From G965250275 sp965250275 (GTDB taxonomy: Bacteria; Pseudomonadota; Alphaproteobacteria; Rhodobacterales; Rhodobacteraceae): 64,000 nucleotides of DNA. Within the stretch, counting starts at the first letter, position 1. Every line of letters starts with the position of its first letter. The notes beneath the pieces are model-generated. The model had not been told where the DNA came from. It searched no databases and saw nothing but the letters and a program-made list of their open reading frames with translations. A program made the position numbers and the translations under genes. The stretch covers positions 3,038,001-3,102,000 of the forward strand of contig OZ252297.1 of assembly GCA_965250275.1 (NCBI GenBank), read 5' to 3'. Shown piece after piece: positions 54,576-63,730 of this stretch.

Positions 54576-55987
54576 AACCATCGCGGTTCAGCCTGCGCGC
54601 GCGCATCTTCCTGTTCTTCTGCCTGCTTGCTTTCGGGGGCGTGGCCATCACTGCAGGCGGGTTGATGGCGGGGTACTACCGCGTCGGTGATCCTGTGGCT
54701 TTTGACGGCTTTGTGTTCAGCGGAATTGTCATTGGGTTTCTGGGTTTGGCGCTCACGACCGTTGTCTGGCTCCTCTTTGATGAAAACGTTGCCAAACCGA
54801 TCGAACGGATCGCCGCGGATATGCGCACGCGCGCGCATGCCGGTGTCACCGGTGACATGGATCTGCATTCCGCACGCTACCTGGGTGACCTGGCACCCGC
54901 GGCAGCGGCTGTCGTGGCGCAGGCCAGTGATGGGGCGACCGCAACCGCGGATGCCGTCACTACGGCAACCGCAAAGCTTGATGCGGAGCGGCAGCGTCTG
55001 ACCGCCCTTCTGACGGACATCCCGTTGGCGATTGTCATCGTCAACCCCGCGCATCAGATCGTTTTGTATGACGGGCAGGCGGCCAGCGTCCTGGCCCAGA
55101 TGGCGCATCCCCGCCTGAACGCCTCGCTGTTTGACTACCTCCAGGAAGATGCGATCCGCGCCGCTTATGACAGGTTGGTGCAGACCGGCGACGAGACGAC
55201 CTGTTCCGCCTTGGGCGTGAACGGCGCGCAAAGCTACGAGCTGCGGCTGAAAGCGTTGGGGGAATCATCCGGATACATGTTGATTTTCGACGATGCTTAT
55301 GTGCGACTTGCATCCGACGCAGAGCGTCCGCTGGTCTATGATTTCGATCTGCTCGACGCGGCCATTTCCGCGGCATCCGAAGACAAAGCGCTGGATGACT
55401 TGTGTTTCGTTGTTTTTGACACCGAGACGACCGGGTTGCTGCCACACAAGGATGAAGTTGTGCAAATCGGCGCCGTCCGCGTGGTCCGCGGTCAGATCGT
55501 CTCCGGCGAGGTGCTGGATACACTAGTCAATCCCGGCATTCCCATTCCCCCCGGCGCCACCCAGGTGCACCGGATCAGCGATGACATGGTGCAGGACGCC
55601 CCCGGGATTGCCGAAGCCGGGCGCAGCTTTCACGATTTTGCCCGGGACGCAGTCATCGTTGCCCATAACGCACCATTCGATATGGCTTTTTTGCATCGGC
55701 ATGCCGAACGCATGGGCGTGGCGTGGGATCATCCGATCCTCGATACCGTGCTGCTGTCGGCGGTCGTGTACGGCACCAGCGAGACCCACACTCTGGATGC
55801 GCTGTGTGACAGGCTGGAGGTCAACGTTCCACCCGACCTTCGGCACACCGCGTTGGGTGATGCTCAGGTCACCGCCGAGGTGCTGTGCCGGCTGTTGCCT
55901 TTGCTGAAAGCGCGGGGTCTGCGTGATTTCGGTGATGTGATCGCCGAAACCCGCAAGCATGGTCGCCTGCTGGAAGACCTCAACTGA
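54572..55987 (+). CDS. membrane-anchored PAS-like/DnaQ-type 3'-5' exonuclease
   Basis: This 471-residue protein joins a sensor-like N-terminus to a nuclease. Two membrane helices (about 9-31 and 46-68) flank a short external loop. A HAMP/coiled-coil-like linker (70-140) and a PAS-like domain (about 145-240) follow. The C-terminal DEDDh exonuclease domain (about 278-455) has DTETTG with the first Asp at 283, AHNAPFD near 363, and HTALGDAQVT with the His/Asp pair near 425. The ATG at 54572 overlaps the previous stop (ATGA). Exonuclease activity regulated by the sensor part is inference. Confidence 0.88.
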   Translation: MKPSRFSLRARIFLFFCLLAFGGVAITAGGLMAGYYRVGDPVAFDGFVFSGIVIGFLGLALTTVVWLLFDENVAKPIERIAADMRTRAHAGVTGDMDLHSARYLGDLAPAAAAVVAQASDGATATADAVTTATAKLDAERQRLTALLTDIPLAIVIVNPAHQIVLYDGQAASVLAQMAHPRLNASLFDYLQEDAIRAAYDRLVQTGDETTCSALGVNGAQSYELRLKALGESSGYMLIFDDAYVRLASDAERPLVYDFDLLDAAISAASEDKALDDLCFVVFDTETTGLLPHKDEVVQIGAVRVVRGQIVSGEVLDTLVNPGIPIPPGATQVHRISDDMVQDAPGIAEAGRSFHDFARDAVIVAHNAPFDMAFLHRHAERMGVAWDHPILDTVLLSAVVYGTSETHTLDALCDRLEVNVPPDLRHTALGDAQVTAEVLCRLLPLLKARGLRDFGDVIAETRKHGRLLEDLN

Positions 55988-56129
55988 GTTTCGAAAAGCG
56001 TGCACTTCGCTGCGTTGCGCGTCTTTTTCGGTGTCGCGCGCTCTATGCTCTGCCCCAGTCCCGCAAACGCGTGGACAATCCGGCCCGGTCATGGCACCCC
56101 GGTGCCGAAACAGCGAGGCGCAGACCGCG

Positions 56130-56630
56130 ATGACCGAAACCAGTTTCATCCCCGGCCCCGATACGGCCCGCGCCTTTCGCGACGCGTTGGGATGTTACGG
56201 CACGGGCGTGACGGTTGTCACAACCTTGACCCGGGATGGCCCGCTGGCCATGACCGCCAACTCCTTCGCCTCGGTGTCGCTGGAGCCACCGCTGGTCTTG
56301 TGGTGCCCGGCAAAGGCCTCGCAGCGGCACGATGCCTTTGTCGCTGCGGAGCATTATGTCATCCACGTCATGGCCGAGGACCAGCACTCTGTGGCGCATG
56401 GGTTCGCCCGGTCGGGGACCGAGTTCGATCTGGTCGACTGGCGCTCCGGGCCGAACGGTGCGCCGATCCTACCCGGCTGCCTCGCGCGGTTCGAATGCCA
56501 CCGCACGGCCCTGCACGACGCAGGTGACCATTCAATCATCCTGGGGCATGTGGATCGTGCCAGTCACCGCGAAGGCCGCGGCCTGATATTCAAACGCGGC
56601 CAATACGGCGGCTTCTCGGGATTGGAGTGA
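56130..56630 (+). CDS. flavin reductase family protein
   Basis: This 166-residue protein is of the FMN-binding split-barrel type (HpaC/flavin reductase). Family blocks include TGVTVVTTLT near 25-34, AMTANSFASVSLEPPLV near 40-56 and the C-terminal FKRGQYGG. Such enzymes use NAD(P)H to reduce free flavin for a partner monooxygenase; no monooxygenase gene is adjacent. The ATG at 56130 has GAGG upstream. It lies 2 nt before the regulator gene. Confidence 0.88.
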   Translation: MTETSFIPGPDTARAFRDALGCYGTGVTVVTTLTRDGPLAMTANSFASVSLEPPLVLWCPAKASQRHDAFVAAEHYVIHVMAEDQHSVAHGFARSGTEFDLVDWRSGPNGAPILPGCLARFECHRTALHDAGDHSIILGHVDRASHREGRGLIFKRGQYGGFSGLE

Positions 56631-56632
56631 CG

Positions 56633-57499
56633 ATGTCAGAGTATCTGACCACGCGTGAGCTGGCCGAGCTGCTGCGGATCGGGGAACGCAAGGTCTATGA
56701 TCTTGCCTCCAGCGGTGAGGTGCCCTGTGTCAGGGCGGTGGGCAAACTCCTCTTTCCGCGTGCCGAAATTTCGGCATGGCTCGCCGCATCGCGCGAGGGT
56801 CCTACGGTTGTGGCACCACCTCTCCCACCGATCCTCGCCGGCAGCCATGATCCCTTGCTGGACTGGGCCTTGCAACAATCCGGGGCCGGGCTGGCCACGT
56901 TTTATGACGGCTCGTTTGACGGTCTTGACCGGTTGGCCGATCGCAGTGCGCAGGCCGCTGGTCTTCATATCGCCGAAGAGGACGGCTGGAACCGCGACAC
57001 GATCGCAGAGCGTCTGGGGAACGCGCCCGTGGTGCTGGTCGAAATTGCGATGCGGCAACGCGGACTGCTTCTGGCGCCCGATGCCCTGGACGTCAAAACG
57101 GTTGCAGACCTGCAGGGTCGCCGATTGATCATGCGGCAAGAGACCGCCGCAAGCCAGCGCCAATTCACCGCGCTTTTGTCGAGCGCGAATGTCACGGATT
57201 TTGATGCCAGCAGTACGCGCGCGCGCACGGAACAGGAACTGGCCATTGCCCTGCATGACGGCAAGGGGGACGCCGGATTCGGGCTGGCCGCGATGGCAGG
57301 TCTCTACAATCTCGGGTTCGTTCCGCTGCGCGAAGAGCGCTTTGACCTCGCGGTATGGCGCCGCGCCTGGTTCGATCCGCCCATGCAGAAACTGATGACG
57401 TTCCTCCGGTCAGACGCCTGCGCGACGCGCGCCGAAGAACTGGGCGGCTACGATCTGGGAGGGCTGGGTCGCGTTCATTACAACGGTGCCGGGGGCTGA
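56633..57499 (+). CDS. HTH plus periplasmic-binding-fold regulator (tungstate/molybdate linked)
   Basis: This 288-residue protein has an excisionase/MerR-like HTH at residues 3-50 (TTRELAELLRIGERKVYDLAS with FPRAEISAWL). It is joined to a type II periplasmic-binding-like domain (about 60-280) of the molybdate-binding COG1910 kind. There is no signal peptide, so the binding fold acts in the cytoplasm as a sensor. The ATG at 56633 has GGAG 5 nt upstream. The gene ends 28 nt from the convergent tupA stop, so it is the likely tungstate- or molybdate-responsive regulator of tupBCA. Confidence 0.82.
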   Translation: MSEYLTTRELAELLRIGERKVYDLASSGEVPCVRAVGKLLFPRAEISAWLAASREGPTVVAPPLPPILAGSHDPLLDWALQQSGAGLATFYDGSFDGLDRLADRSAQAAGLHIAEEDGWNRDTIAERLGNAPVVLVEIAMRQRGLLLAPDALDVKTVADLQGRRLIMRQETAASQRQFTALLSSANVTDFDASSTRARTEQELAIALHDGKGDAGFGLAAMAGLYNLGFVPLREERFDLAVWRRAWFDPPMQKLMTFLRSDACATRAEELGGYDLGGLGRVHYNGAGG

Positions 57500-57527
57500 G
57501 CGCCCCGACACCCGCGCTCAGACGAAC

Positions 57528-58337
57528 TTACTCGCCCGCGTTGGGAAAAAAGAGCTGTTGCCCGTCCACGCGGTAATTGGCAATCGCCGCCTGTCCGCGT
57601 GGGCCGATCAGCCAGTCCACAAAAGCCTGGCCTGGCTCGACCTTCACACTGGGATGCTTTTCCGGGTTCACAAGAATTACCCCGTATTGGTTAAAGAGCG
57701 CAGGATCCCCCTCAACGAGGATCTGGTGATCGCCCTTGTTGCCAAATGCAATCCAGGTGGCCCGGTCCGTCATCACGTAGGCGTTCATACCCTGCCCCGC
57801 GTTGAGCGTCGCGCCCATGCCCGAACCTGTTTCGCGGTACCAGCCGCCTGATGCGGACGCGACATCCACACCGGCCGTTTCCCAGTGCCGCAACTCTGCC
57901 TTGTGGGTGCCGCTGTCATCGCCGCGTGAGGCAAAGGGAGCCTCTGCTGTCGCGATGGCGGTGAGCGCCGCCACGACGTTGCCGCCTCCCCCGATTCCGG
58001 CCGGATCGGACGCAGGCCCGACGATGACAAAATCATTGTACATGACGTCGAACCTTTGAACGCCCCAGCCATCGGCCACAAAGGCTTCTTCCGACGGTTT
58101 GGCATGGACCAGCAGAACATCCCCATCGCCGTTCTGCGCGTTCCGAATGGCCTGACCTGTGCCCACCGCGACCACGCGCACCTCGATCCCGGTCTGCTCC
58201 TGAAACGCGGGCAGGATCTCGTCAAACAGACCAGAGTTCTGGGTGGAGGTCGTCGACTGCACCGTGATGAACTCCGAGGCAGCAGCAACTGACGCCCATA
58301 GTCCAAAAGTCACACCTATCAGGGTCTTCGCGATCAT
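57528..58337 (-). CDS. tupA: tungstate ABC transporter substrate-binding protein
   Basis: This 269-residue periplasmic protein has a signal peptide ending near AAASE (about residue 20) and the TupA oxyanion motif TTSTQNSGL at the start of the mature chain (about 26-34). Other TupA blocks are FVIVGPASDPAG near 104 and FASRGDDSGTHKAE near 135. TupA family proteins bind tungstate very tightly and feed it to W-enzymes. The ATG at 58337 has GGAGAG 5 nt upstream. It is the last gene of tupBCA, 29 nt after tupC. Confidence 0.92.
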   Translation of the reverse strand: MIAKTLIGVTFGLWASVAAASEFITVQSTTSTQNSGLFDEILPAFQEQTGIEVRVVAVGTGQAIRNAQNGDGDVLLVHAKPSEEAFVADGWGVQRFDVMYNDFVIVGPASDPAGIGGGGNVVAALTAIATAEAPFASRGDDSGTHKAELRHWETAGVDVASASGGWYRETGSGMGATLNAGQGMNAYVMTDRATWIAFGNKGDHQILVEGDPALFNQYGVILVNPEKHPSVKVEPGQAFVDWLIGPRGQAAIANYRVDGQQLFFPNAGE

Positions 58338-58366
58338 CTGATCTCTCCTCAAACAGTTGGGTTGGG

Positions 58367-59101
58367 TTAGACCACCAGCGCGCCGGACAGAAACTGCCGG
58401 GCCGCGCGCGTGGCGGGGGATTCAAAAAAACTGTTGGCGTCAGCCCGTTCGGCGATCTGGCCGGATGTCATGAAAACGATGTCGCGCCCCAGGCGCCGCG
58501 CCTGCCCGATGTCATGCGTGACCATCACAATGCGGGTGCCTTGATTGGCCGCCAAAAGCACCAGCCGCTCGACGGCCTGCGTCGCCGCCGGGTCCAGCGC
58601 ACTGGTCGGCTCGTCCAGAAACAGAACATCCGGGCCCATGGCCATTGCGCGCAGAATTGCCAGTCGCTGGGCCTCGCCTCCGGACAGGCTCCGCGCGGGT
58701 TGACGCGCTTTGCCAGACAGGCCGCCCTCTGCCAGCAAGGCTGCAATCCGGTCCTTTCGCGCCGCCCGCGGCAGGCCCTGCCGTCGCAACACATAAGCGA
58801 GGTTCCCAGAAACCGAGCGGCGCAGCAAAACGGGGGTCTGGAACACCATGGCCTGCTGCAGCCGCTGCGCGCGGTCGAGGGCGGCCCCATCCTGCGTGAC
58901 GGTGCCGGTGTCCGGCGCAATCAATCCGTGCAAGCAGCGGAGCAAAAGGCTTTTGCCCGCGCCGTTCGGCCCAAGGATAAGCGTCGGCCCTGCCCCGTCG
59001 AGTGACAGTTCGGAGACGTCCAACAGGACCTGACCCTCACGGATGATGCGCAAGTTTTCTGCAGCCAGGCGTGTACCACAAAGGGCAGTGAAATCACGCA
59101 T
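58367..59101 (-). CDS. tupC: tungstate ABC transporter ATP-binding protein
   Basis: This 244-residue ABC ATPase has Walker A GPNGAGKS near residues 43-50, signature LSGGEAQR near 140-147 and Walker B VLFLDEPTSALD near 159-170. The ATG at 59101 is chosen: it overlaps the tupB stop by 8 nt and follows the usual domain start. It powers uptake through TupB. Confidence 0.92.
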   Translation of the reverse strand: MRDFTALCGTRLAAENLRIIREGQVLLDVSELSLDGAGPTLILGPNGAGKSLLLRCLHGLIAPDTGTVTQDGAALDRAQRLQQAMVFQTPVLLRRSVSGNLAYVLRRQGLPRAARKDRIAALLAEGGLSGKARQPARSLSGGEAQRLAILRAMAMGPDVLFLDEPTSALDPAATQAVERLVLLAANQGTRIVMVTHDIGQARRLGRDIVFMTSGQIAERADANSFFESPATRAARQFLSGALVV

Positions 59102-59810
59102 GTGCTGCCCCGCTTTGCACCGCCGACCGGTTTGTGAGCACACTCACCAGTGCGGTCACCGATATGGCCAACAGAATGAGGATTGCGCCCAGCGCCAGCG
59201 CAAGCGCCAGATTGCCCTTGGACGTTTCCAACGCGATGGTCGTCGTCATCACGCGCGTCACATGGTTGATGTTGCCGCCCACGATGATCACCGCGCCAAC
59301 CTCGGCGATGGCCCGTCCGAAGCCCGCGAGCAGTGCCGTCAACAGAGCCAGCCGTCCGTCCCACAAAAGCGTGGGCACGGATCCCAATCGGCTGACCCCG
59401 AGCGACCGGAGCTGATCGGCGTATTCCGCATTCAAAGTCTCGACTGTCTGGCGCGTCAGGGCGGCGATGATCGGCGTCACCAGCACAACCTGCGCAATGA
59501 TCATGGCCGTGGGTGTATAGAGCAACTCCAGCACCCCAAGCGGACCTGACCGCGACAGCATCAAATAGACCATCAGCCCGACAACCACGGGCGGCAGACC
59601 CATCAAGGCATTCAGAAGCACAATCACCGCCTGCCGACCGGGAAACCGACCAACTGCCAACGCAGCCCCCAGAGGCATCCCGATCAGCGCAGAAACACCT
59701 ACAGCCATCAGCGATACTTTGAGCGACAAAAGCACGATGGCCCACAGCTCAGCATCACCTGAGAGTATCAGTCGCAGGCCGTGTATGAATTCTTGTGAAA
59801 AATTATGCAT
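59094..59810 (-). CDS. tupB: tungstate ABC transporter permease
   Basis: This 238-residue permease has about five to six hydrophobic helices and the TupB-type pattern GMPLGAALAVGRFPGR near 44-59, LMGLPPVVVGL near 69-79 and EYADQLRSLGVSR, the coupling helix to the ATPase, near 129-141. It is the promoter-proximal gene of tupBCA. The promoter region 59811-59916 holds short direct repeats that may be operators. Confidence 0.92.
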   Translation of the reverse strand: MHNFSQEFIHGLRLILSGDAELWAIVLLSLKVSLMAVGVSALIGMPLGAALAVGRFPGRQAVIVLLNALMGLPPVVVGLMVYLMLSRSGPLGVLELLYTPTAMIIAQVVLVTPIIAALTRQTVETLNAEYADQLRSLGVSRLGSVPTLLWDGRLALLTALLAGFGRAIAEVGAVIIVGGNINHVTRVMTTTIALETSKGNLALALALGAILILLAISVTALVSVLTNRSAVQSGAAHA

Positions 59811-59840
59811 TCTGTTCTTTTTTGTGGCGATTCCAGCTGC

Positions 59841-59867
59841 TTACGCAGAAAACATACGCATTTCGCA
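59841..59867. promoter_or_regulatory. direct repeats in the tupBCA promoter region
   Basis: The hexamer TACGCA occurs at 59842-59847 and 59855-59860, 13 bp apart, with a variant TTCGCA at 59862-59867. The cluster lies 30-60 nt upstream of tupB, where an operator for the linked HTH regulator would be expected. Assignment is inference. Confidence 0.3.
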
Positions 59868-59916
59868 GAGGGGCGTCACGCGAAAAAACCCGGAAAGTAT
59901 CATCCGATCCGACCAC

Positions 59917-59945
59917 AAAAAAACGCGGCCCTCGAAAGGGCCGCG
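59917..59945 (-). terminator. intrinsic terminator of the NMT1-type ABC operon
   Basis: On the minus strand a perfect 9 bp stem (CGCGGCCCT / AGGGCCGCG, 59924-59945) closes a TTCG tetraloop and is followed by seven T (59923-59917). It begins 26 nt after the stop of the binding-protein gene. This is the clearest rho-independent terminator in the window. Confidence 0.92.
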
Positions 59946-59971
59946 CTGGCGTTCTTAAATGGGAGCGACGC

Positions 59972-60964
59972 TCAGTTCAGCGCCTGGTCCGTGATTTTAT
60001 GCGTCCAGGCCCCTTCGGGTTCCTTGGTGATCACGGGATCGGACCCGCCTGCAAGCAGCGTGGCGACCGTCCGCTCGTAGTCAGCAGGATCGAGCTTTCC
60101 GTTGGAGCCTGCTGTCAGTTTGGCGATTTCCCCCATCATCCGCTTTTGGTGCTTTTCGGTCTGCGCACCGGTCTCATCATACTCAAGCACAATCAGAGCG
60201 GCCTCATCAGGGTTCTCCTCGGCCCATTTCCACCCCTTCATGGACGCGCGCACGAAGCGGACCATTTTGTCCTCGAACGCCGGATCTTCGAGGTTCTCTT
60301 CCAACACGTACATGCCGTCTTCGAGCGTTGAAACGCCATGATCAGAGTACTTGAAGGTTACGATTTCGTCCTCGGAAACACCGGCGTCGATCACTTGCCA
60401 ATACTCGTTATACGTCATGGTGGTGATGCAGTCGGATTGCCGCTGCAGCAAAGGATCGACGTTGAAGCCGATCTTCTGCATCGTGACGCCGCCATCGGAC
60501 CCATCGCTGGAGAAGCCCAACTGGCTGAGCCAGCTCAACAATGGATACTCGTTGCCAAAAAACCATGTGCCGATGGTGTGACCGCCAAAATCTTCGGGCT
60601 TGGTGATGCCGGTGTCTTTCCAACAGGTCAGCATCAGCCCAGACGTCTTGAACGGTTGCGCAATGTTGACCACGGGCAGGCCCTTTTCGCGGGCAGCCAA
60701 TGCCGACGGCATCCAGTTCAACATCACGTCGGCCCCACCCCCGGCAAGAACCTGAGGCGGCGCAATGTCCGGTCCACCCGGCCTGATCGTGACGTTCAGG
60801 CCCTCTTCTTCATAGAAGCCTTTTTCCAGAGCGACATAGTACCCCGCGAACTGGGCCTGCGTGACCCATTGCAACTGCAATGTCACGTCATCAGCAGCTT
60901 GCGCGGCGCCCGCTCCTGAGACGGCCATGGCGGCGGCGACCGCCAAGCTCTTTATCCTATTCAT
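59972..60964 (-). CDS. NMT1/THI5-like ABC transporter substrate-binding protein
   Basis: This 330-residue periplasmic protein has a signal peptide ending AAQAAD (about residue 23) and the NMT1/THI5 start LQLQWVTQAQFAGYYVALEKGFY, broken here as LQLQWVTQ and GYYVALEKGF. A PPQVLAGGGADV block follows near 68. Family members bind thiamine precursors or other pyrimidine-like compounds. The ATG at 60964 has GGAGAG 5 nt upstream. Linkage to a dihydropyrimidinase gene suggests a pyrimidine or hydantoin ligand; no TPP riboswitch was seen. Confidence 0.9.
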   Translation of the reverse strand: MNRIKSLAVAAAMAVSGAGAAQAADDVTLQLQWVTQAQFAGYYVALEKGFYEEEGLNVTIRPGGPDIAPPQVLAGGGADVMLNWMPSALAAREKGLPVVNIAQPFKTSGLMLTCWKDTGITKPEDFGGHTIGTWFFGNEYPLLSWLSQLGFSSDGSDGGVTMQKIGFNVDPLLQRQSDCITTMTYNEYWQVIDAGVSEDEIVTFKYSDHGVSTLEDGMYVLEENLEDPAFEDKMVRFVRASMKGWKWAEENPDEAALIVLEYDETGAQTEKHQKRMMGEIAKLTAGSNGKLDPADYERTVATLLAGGSDPVITKEPEGAWTHKITDQALN

Positions 60965-61002
60965 CGTACTCTCCTTGCTGGTTGTTTTTTTACCTTGCTT
61001 GA

Positions 61003-61860
61003 TTACTTGCCCGCACGTTGGCGCTGTGACGGATGCCAAAACGTCACGGCCTTCTCGAGCAATGCAATTCCCCCATAGAATGCTGACCCCGCCAAAGCGG
61101 CGACAACAATTTCAGCCCAAACGAGATCAAGGGCAAGCTGCCCGACACTGGTCGATATGCGAAACCCCATTCCCACGATCGGTGAGCCGAAAAACTCAGC
61201 AACAATAGCACCAATCAACGCCAGTGTAGTCGATATCTTCAGGCCATTGAAAATGAAGGGCATTGCGGCGGGCAGACGCAGTTTGAAAAAGCCCTGCCAA
61301 TAGCTCGCGGCGTAGGTGCGCATCAGGTCCCGCTGCATCGCTGTGGTTTCGTTCAGCCCGGCAACTGTGTTGATCAGCATCGGAAAGAACACCATGACAA
61401 CGACCACCGCGGCCTTTGAATGCCAGTCAAAGCCGAACCACATCACCAGAATAGGTGCGGTCCCGACGATCGGAAGCGCCGCCATGAAGTTGCCGACCGG
61501 CAGAAGGCCACGGCGCAAGAAGTCGCTCCGGTCAACCAGAACCGCCACCACAAACGCCGCCAGACATCCAATGGCGTAGCCGGAAAGCGCACCTTTGAGG
61601 AAGGTCTGCACGAAGTCCGCCCACAGGATCGGCAGGCTGTCTGCAAATCGCGTGGCGATCAGGCTTGGGGCCGGCAGGATCACCAAGGGTACGTTCAACC
61701 CCCGAACCAGCAGCTCCCAGACGATGAGGATGGAAAGACCGAAGATCACCGGCACGGCCAGCCGAACGGCACGTGTCTCTGCCGCCGGGCCATTTGCGAG
61801 ATAGAGGTTCAACCACCATCCTGCCCCCCAGAGCAACAACGCTGCAGCAACGAGCATCAT
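61003..61860 (-). CDS. ABC transporter permease (NMT1-type operon)
   Basis: This 285-residue permease has an N-terminal hydrophobic pair, then the binding-protein-dependent transport domain (about 90-270) with LMRTYAASYWQGFFKLRLPAAMPFIF, the EAA-type coupling loop, near 175-200. It overlaps the second permease by 4 nt. Two different permeases probably form a heterodimer. Confidence 0.92.
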   Translation of the reverse strand: MMLVAAALLLWGAGWWLNLYLANGPAAETRAVRLAVPVIFGLSILIVWELLVRGLNVPLVILPAPSLIATRFADSLPILWADFVQTFLKGALSGYAIGCLAAFVVAVLVDRSDFLRRGLLPVGNFMAALPIVGTAPILVMWFGFDWHSKAAVVVVMVFFPMLINTVAGLNETTAMQRDLMRTYAASYWQGFFKLRLPAAMPFIFNGLKISTTLALIGAIVAEFFGSPIVGMGFRISTSVGQLALDLVWAEIVVAALAGSAFYGGIALLEKAVTFWHPSQRQRAGK

Positions 61861-62774
61861 GCCGCCAACCCCATGCGCCGCATCAGGAGACGTTCGATCA
61901 GGCCAAGGATGGCCACCAGTGACGCCGCAAGGATGGCCGCCGCGAACAGTGCAGACCAGATTTGCACCGTTTGCCCATAGTATGAGCCCGCGAGCAGGCG
62001 CGCGCCCAACCCAGCCACCGCGCCGGTGGGCAGCTCACCCACAATGGCACCAACCAGTGAGGCCGCGATCCCGATCTTCAGAGACGCAAAAAGATAGGGC
62101 ATCGACGCCGGCAGACGCAGTTTCCAGAACCCCTGCGACTGACTGGCATTGTAGGTCCGGAGCAAATCCAGCTGCATCGCATCGGGGCTGCGCAGCCCTT
62201 TGACCATTCCGACCACCACCGGGAAGAACGACAGATAGGCGGAAATCACCGCTTTCGGAAGGATGCCCTGCACCCCGACCGAGTAGAGCACCACAATGAT
62301 CATTGGCGCCAATGCGATGATCGGAATCGTCTGACTGACAATCGCCCAGGGCATGACCGACATGTCCATCACCTTTGAGTGCACAATGCCGACCGCCAGC
62401 AGAATGCCCAGACCGGTGCCGATCGCAAAACCAAGCAAGGTCGCACTGAGCGTCACCCAGCTGTGATAGACCAGGCTCCGTTTGGATGTGATTTTCTTCT
62501 CAACTGTGGTGTCCCATAGCTCTTCGGCGACCTGGTGCGGGGCCGGCAAGCGCGGACGCTCCTGCTCCCAGGTTTCGTCAATGGCGAACGGGTTGTCCAA
62601 GATCAGTTCGAACTCGTCCATGTCGCGCCGTTCGGTGGCCTTTGGCGGGGTCACCGGTTCTCCGGCGCGCTCCGCCTCGACGAGCACACCCTTGATGTTC
62701 ATGGGAACGCTTGCCGCATACCAAAAGAGGACAATTGCCCCGACCACCGTGAGAACCGCCAAAATCGTCCTCAT
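61857..62774 (-). CDS. ABC transporter permease with N-terminal extension
   Basis: This 305-residue permease has a first helix at about 3-22 followed by a polar stretch of about 75 residues (PPKATERRDMDE and following) before the other helices, unlike its partner. The EAA-type loop LLRTYNASQSQGFWKLRLP lies near 205-223. It overlaps the neighbouring permease gene and follows the ATPase gene after 15 nt. Confidence 0.9.
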   Translation of the reverse strand: MRTILAVLTVVGAIVLFWYAASVPMNIKGVLVEAERAGEPVTPPKATERRDMDEFELILDNPFAIDETWEQERPRLPAPHQVAEELWDTTVEKKITSKRSLVYHSWVTLSATLLGFAIGTGLGILLAVGIVHSKVMDMSVMPWAIVSQTIPIIALAPMIIVVLYSVGVQGILPKAVISAYLSFFPVVVGMVKGLRSPDAMQLDLLRTYNASQSQGFWKLRLPASMPYLFASLKIGIAASLVGAIVGELPTGAVAGLGARLLAGSYYGQTVQIWSALFAAAILAASLVAILGLIERLLMRRMGLAA

Positions 62775-62789
62775 GGGCTTGCCACCGCG

Positions 62790-63581
62790 TCAGTCATAGG
62801 AATGCCCCGCGCGCAAGCCTTCGCGGACACGTTGCGCAACCTCGACGAAAGCAGGTGTGTCACGGATTTCCAGCGGCCGTTCCGCGGGCAATGGGTTTTC
62901 GATCACATCGGTAATCCGCCCGGGACGCGGCGACATCACCACTATTTTTGTACTGAGAAAGACCGCTTCGGGGATCGAGTGAGTGACAAAGGCAATGGTC
63001 TTGCCTGTGCGCTCCCACAGCGCCAGAAGCTGGGCGTTCAGATGGTCGCGCACAATCTCGTCCAGCGCGCCAAAAGGTTCGTCCATCAAAAGGATATCCG
63101 CGTCGAAAGCCAGCGCCCGCGCAATGCTGGCGCGTTGCTGCATGCCGCCGGACAATTGCCAGGGATACTTGCCACCAAACCCTTCAAGATCAACGAGCTG
63201 CAGGACGTTCTTTACCCGCTCATCCTGCTCTGCTTTGGGATAACCCATGATCTCCAGCGGCAGCCTTATGTTCTTGGCGATGGTTCGCCATGGATACAGA
63301 CCCGCCGCCTGGAACACATAGCCGTAGGCGCGGGCCTGCCGTGCTTCGGCAGGGCTGACGCCGTTGACGGTGATCTGCCCGCCGGTGGGCGCTTCCAAAT
63401 CTGCCATGACCCGCAAAAAGGTGGTCTTGCCACATCCCGACGGACCAATGAAACTGACGAAATCGCCTTTGGCAATCGTCAGACTTACATCTTTGAGGGC
63501 TTGTACAGGACCGTCGTTGGTCTGAAAGGTCAGATCGAGATTTTTTGCCTCTACGACAGTCTCTTGTGTGGTGTCTTTCAT
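62790..63581 (-). CDS. ABC transporter ATP-binding protein (NMT1-type operon)
   Basis: This 263-residue ATPase has Walker A GPSGCGKTT near residues 45-53, signature LSGGMQQR near 142-149 and Walker B ILLMDEPFGALD near 162-173. It resembles the ATPases of nitrate/sulfonate/taurine-type importers. It is the first gene of the transporter set, 149 nt after the dihydropyrimidinase gene, so the operon probably starts upstream of the window edge. Confidence 0.93.
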   Translation of the reverse strand: MKDTTQETVVEAKNLDLTFQTNDGPVQALKDVSLTIAKGDFVSFIGPSGCGKTTFLRVMADLEAPTGGQITVNGVSPAEARQARAYGYVFQAAGLYPWRTIAKNIRLPLEIMGYPKAEQDERVKNVLQLVDLEGFGGKYPWQLSGGMQQRASIARALAFDADILLMDEPFGALDEIVRDHLNAQLLALWERTGKTIAFVTHSIPEAVFLSTKIVVMSPRPGRITDVIENPLPAERPLEIRDTPAFVEVAQRVREGLRAGHSYD

Positions 63582-63730
63582 TCAGGTCTCATTCCTTGCG
63601 CCCGCGTTCTCGGCGCCCGCGCACCTGTCGTATGTCTATCCTTGCGGCCCCCGTCGACCGGCTCCGTCAGCGCCTCGCGCCTGTGATCGCCGGTTGCGTT
63701 GCGCAGCTTCGGTCCGACGGCCCGCAGGGT

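Noticed and set aside
63582..63730. Possible TPP riboswitch before the NMT1/THI5-type operon
   Set aside because: The conserved CTGAGA and GAACCTGATCTGG-like blocks are not present on either strand.
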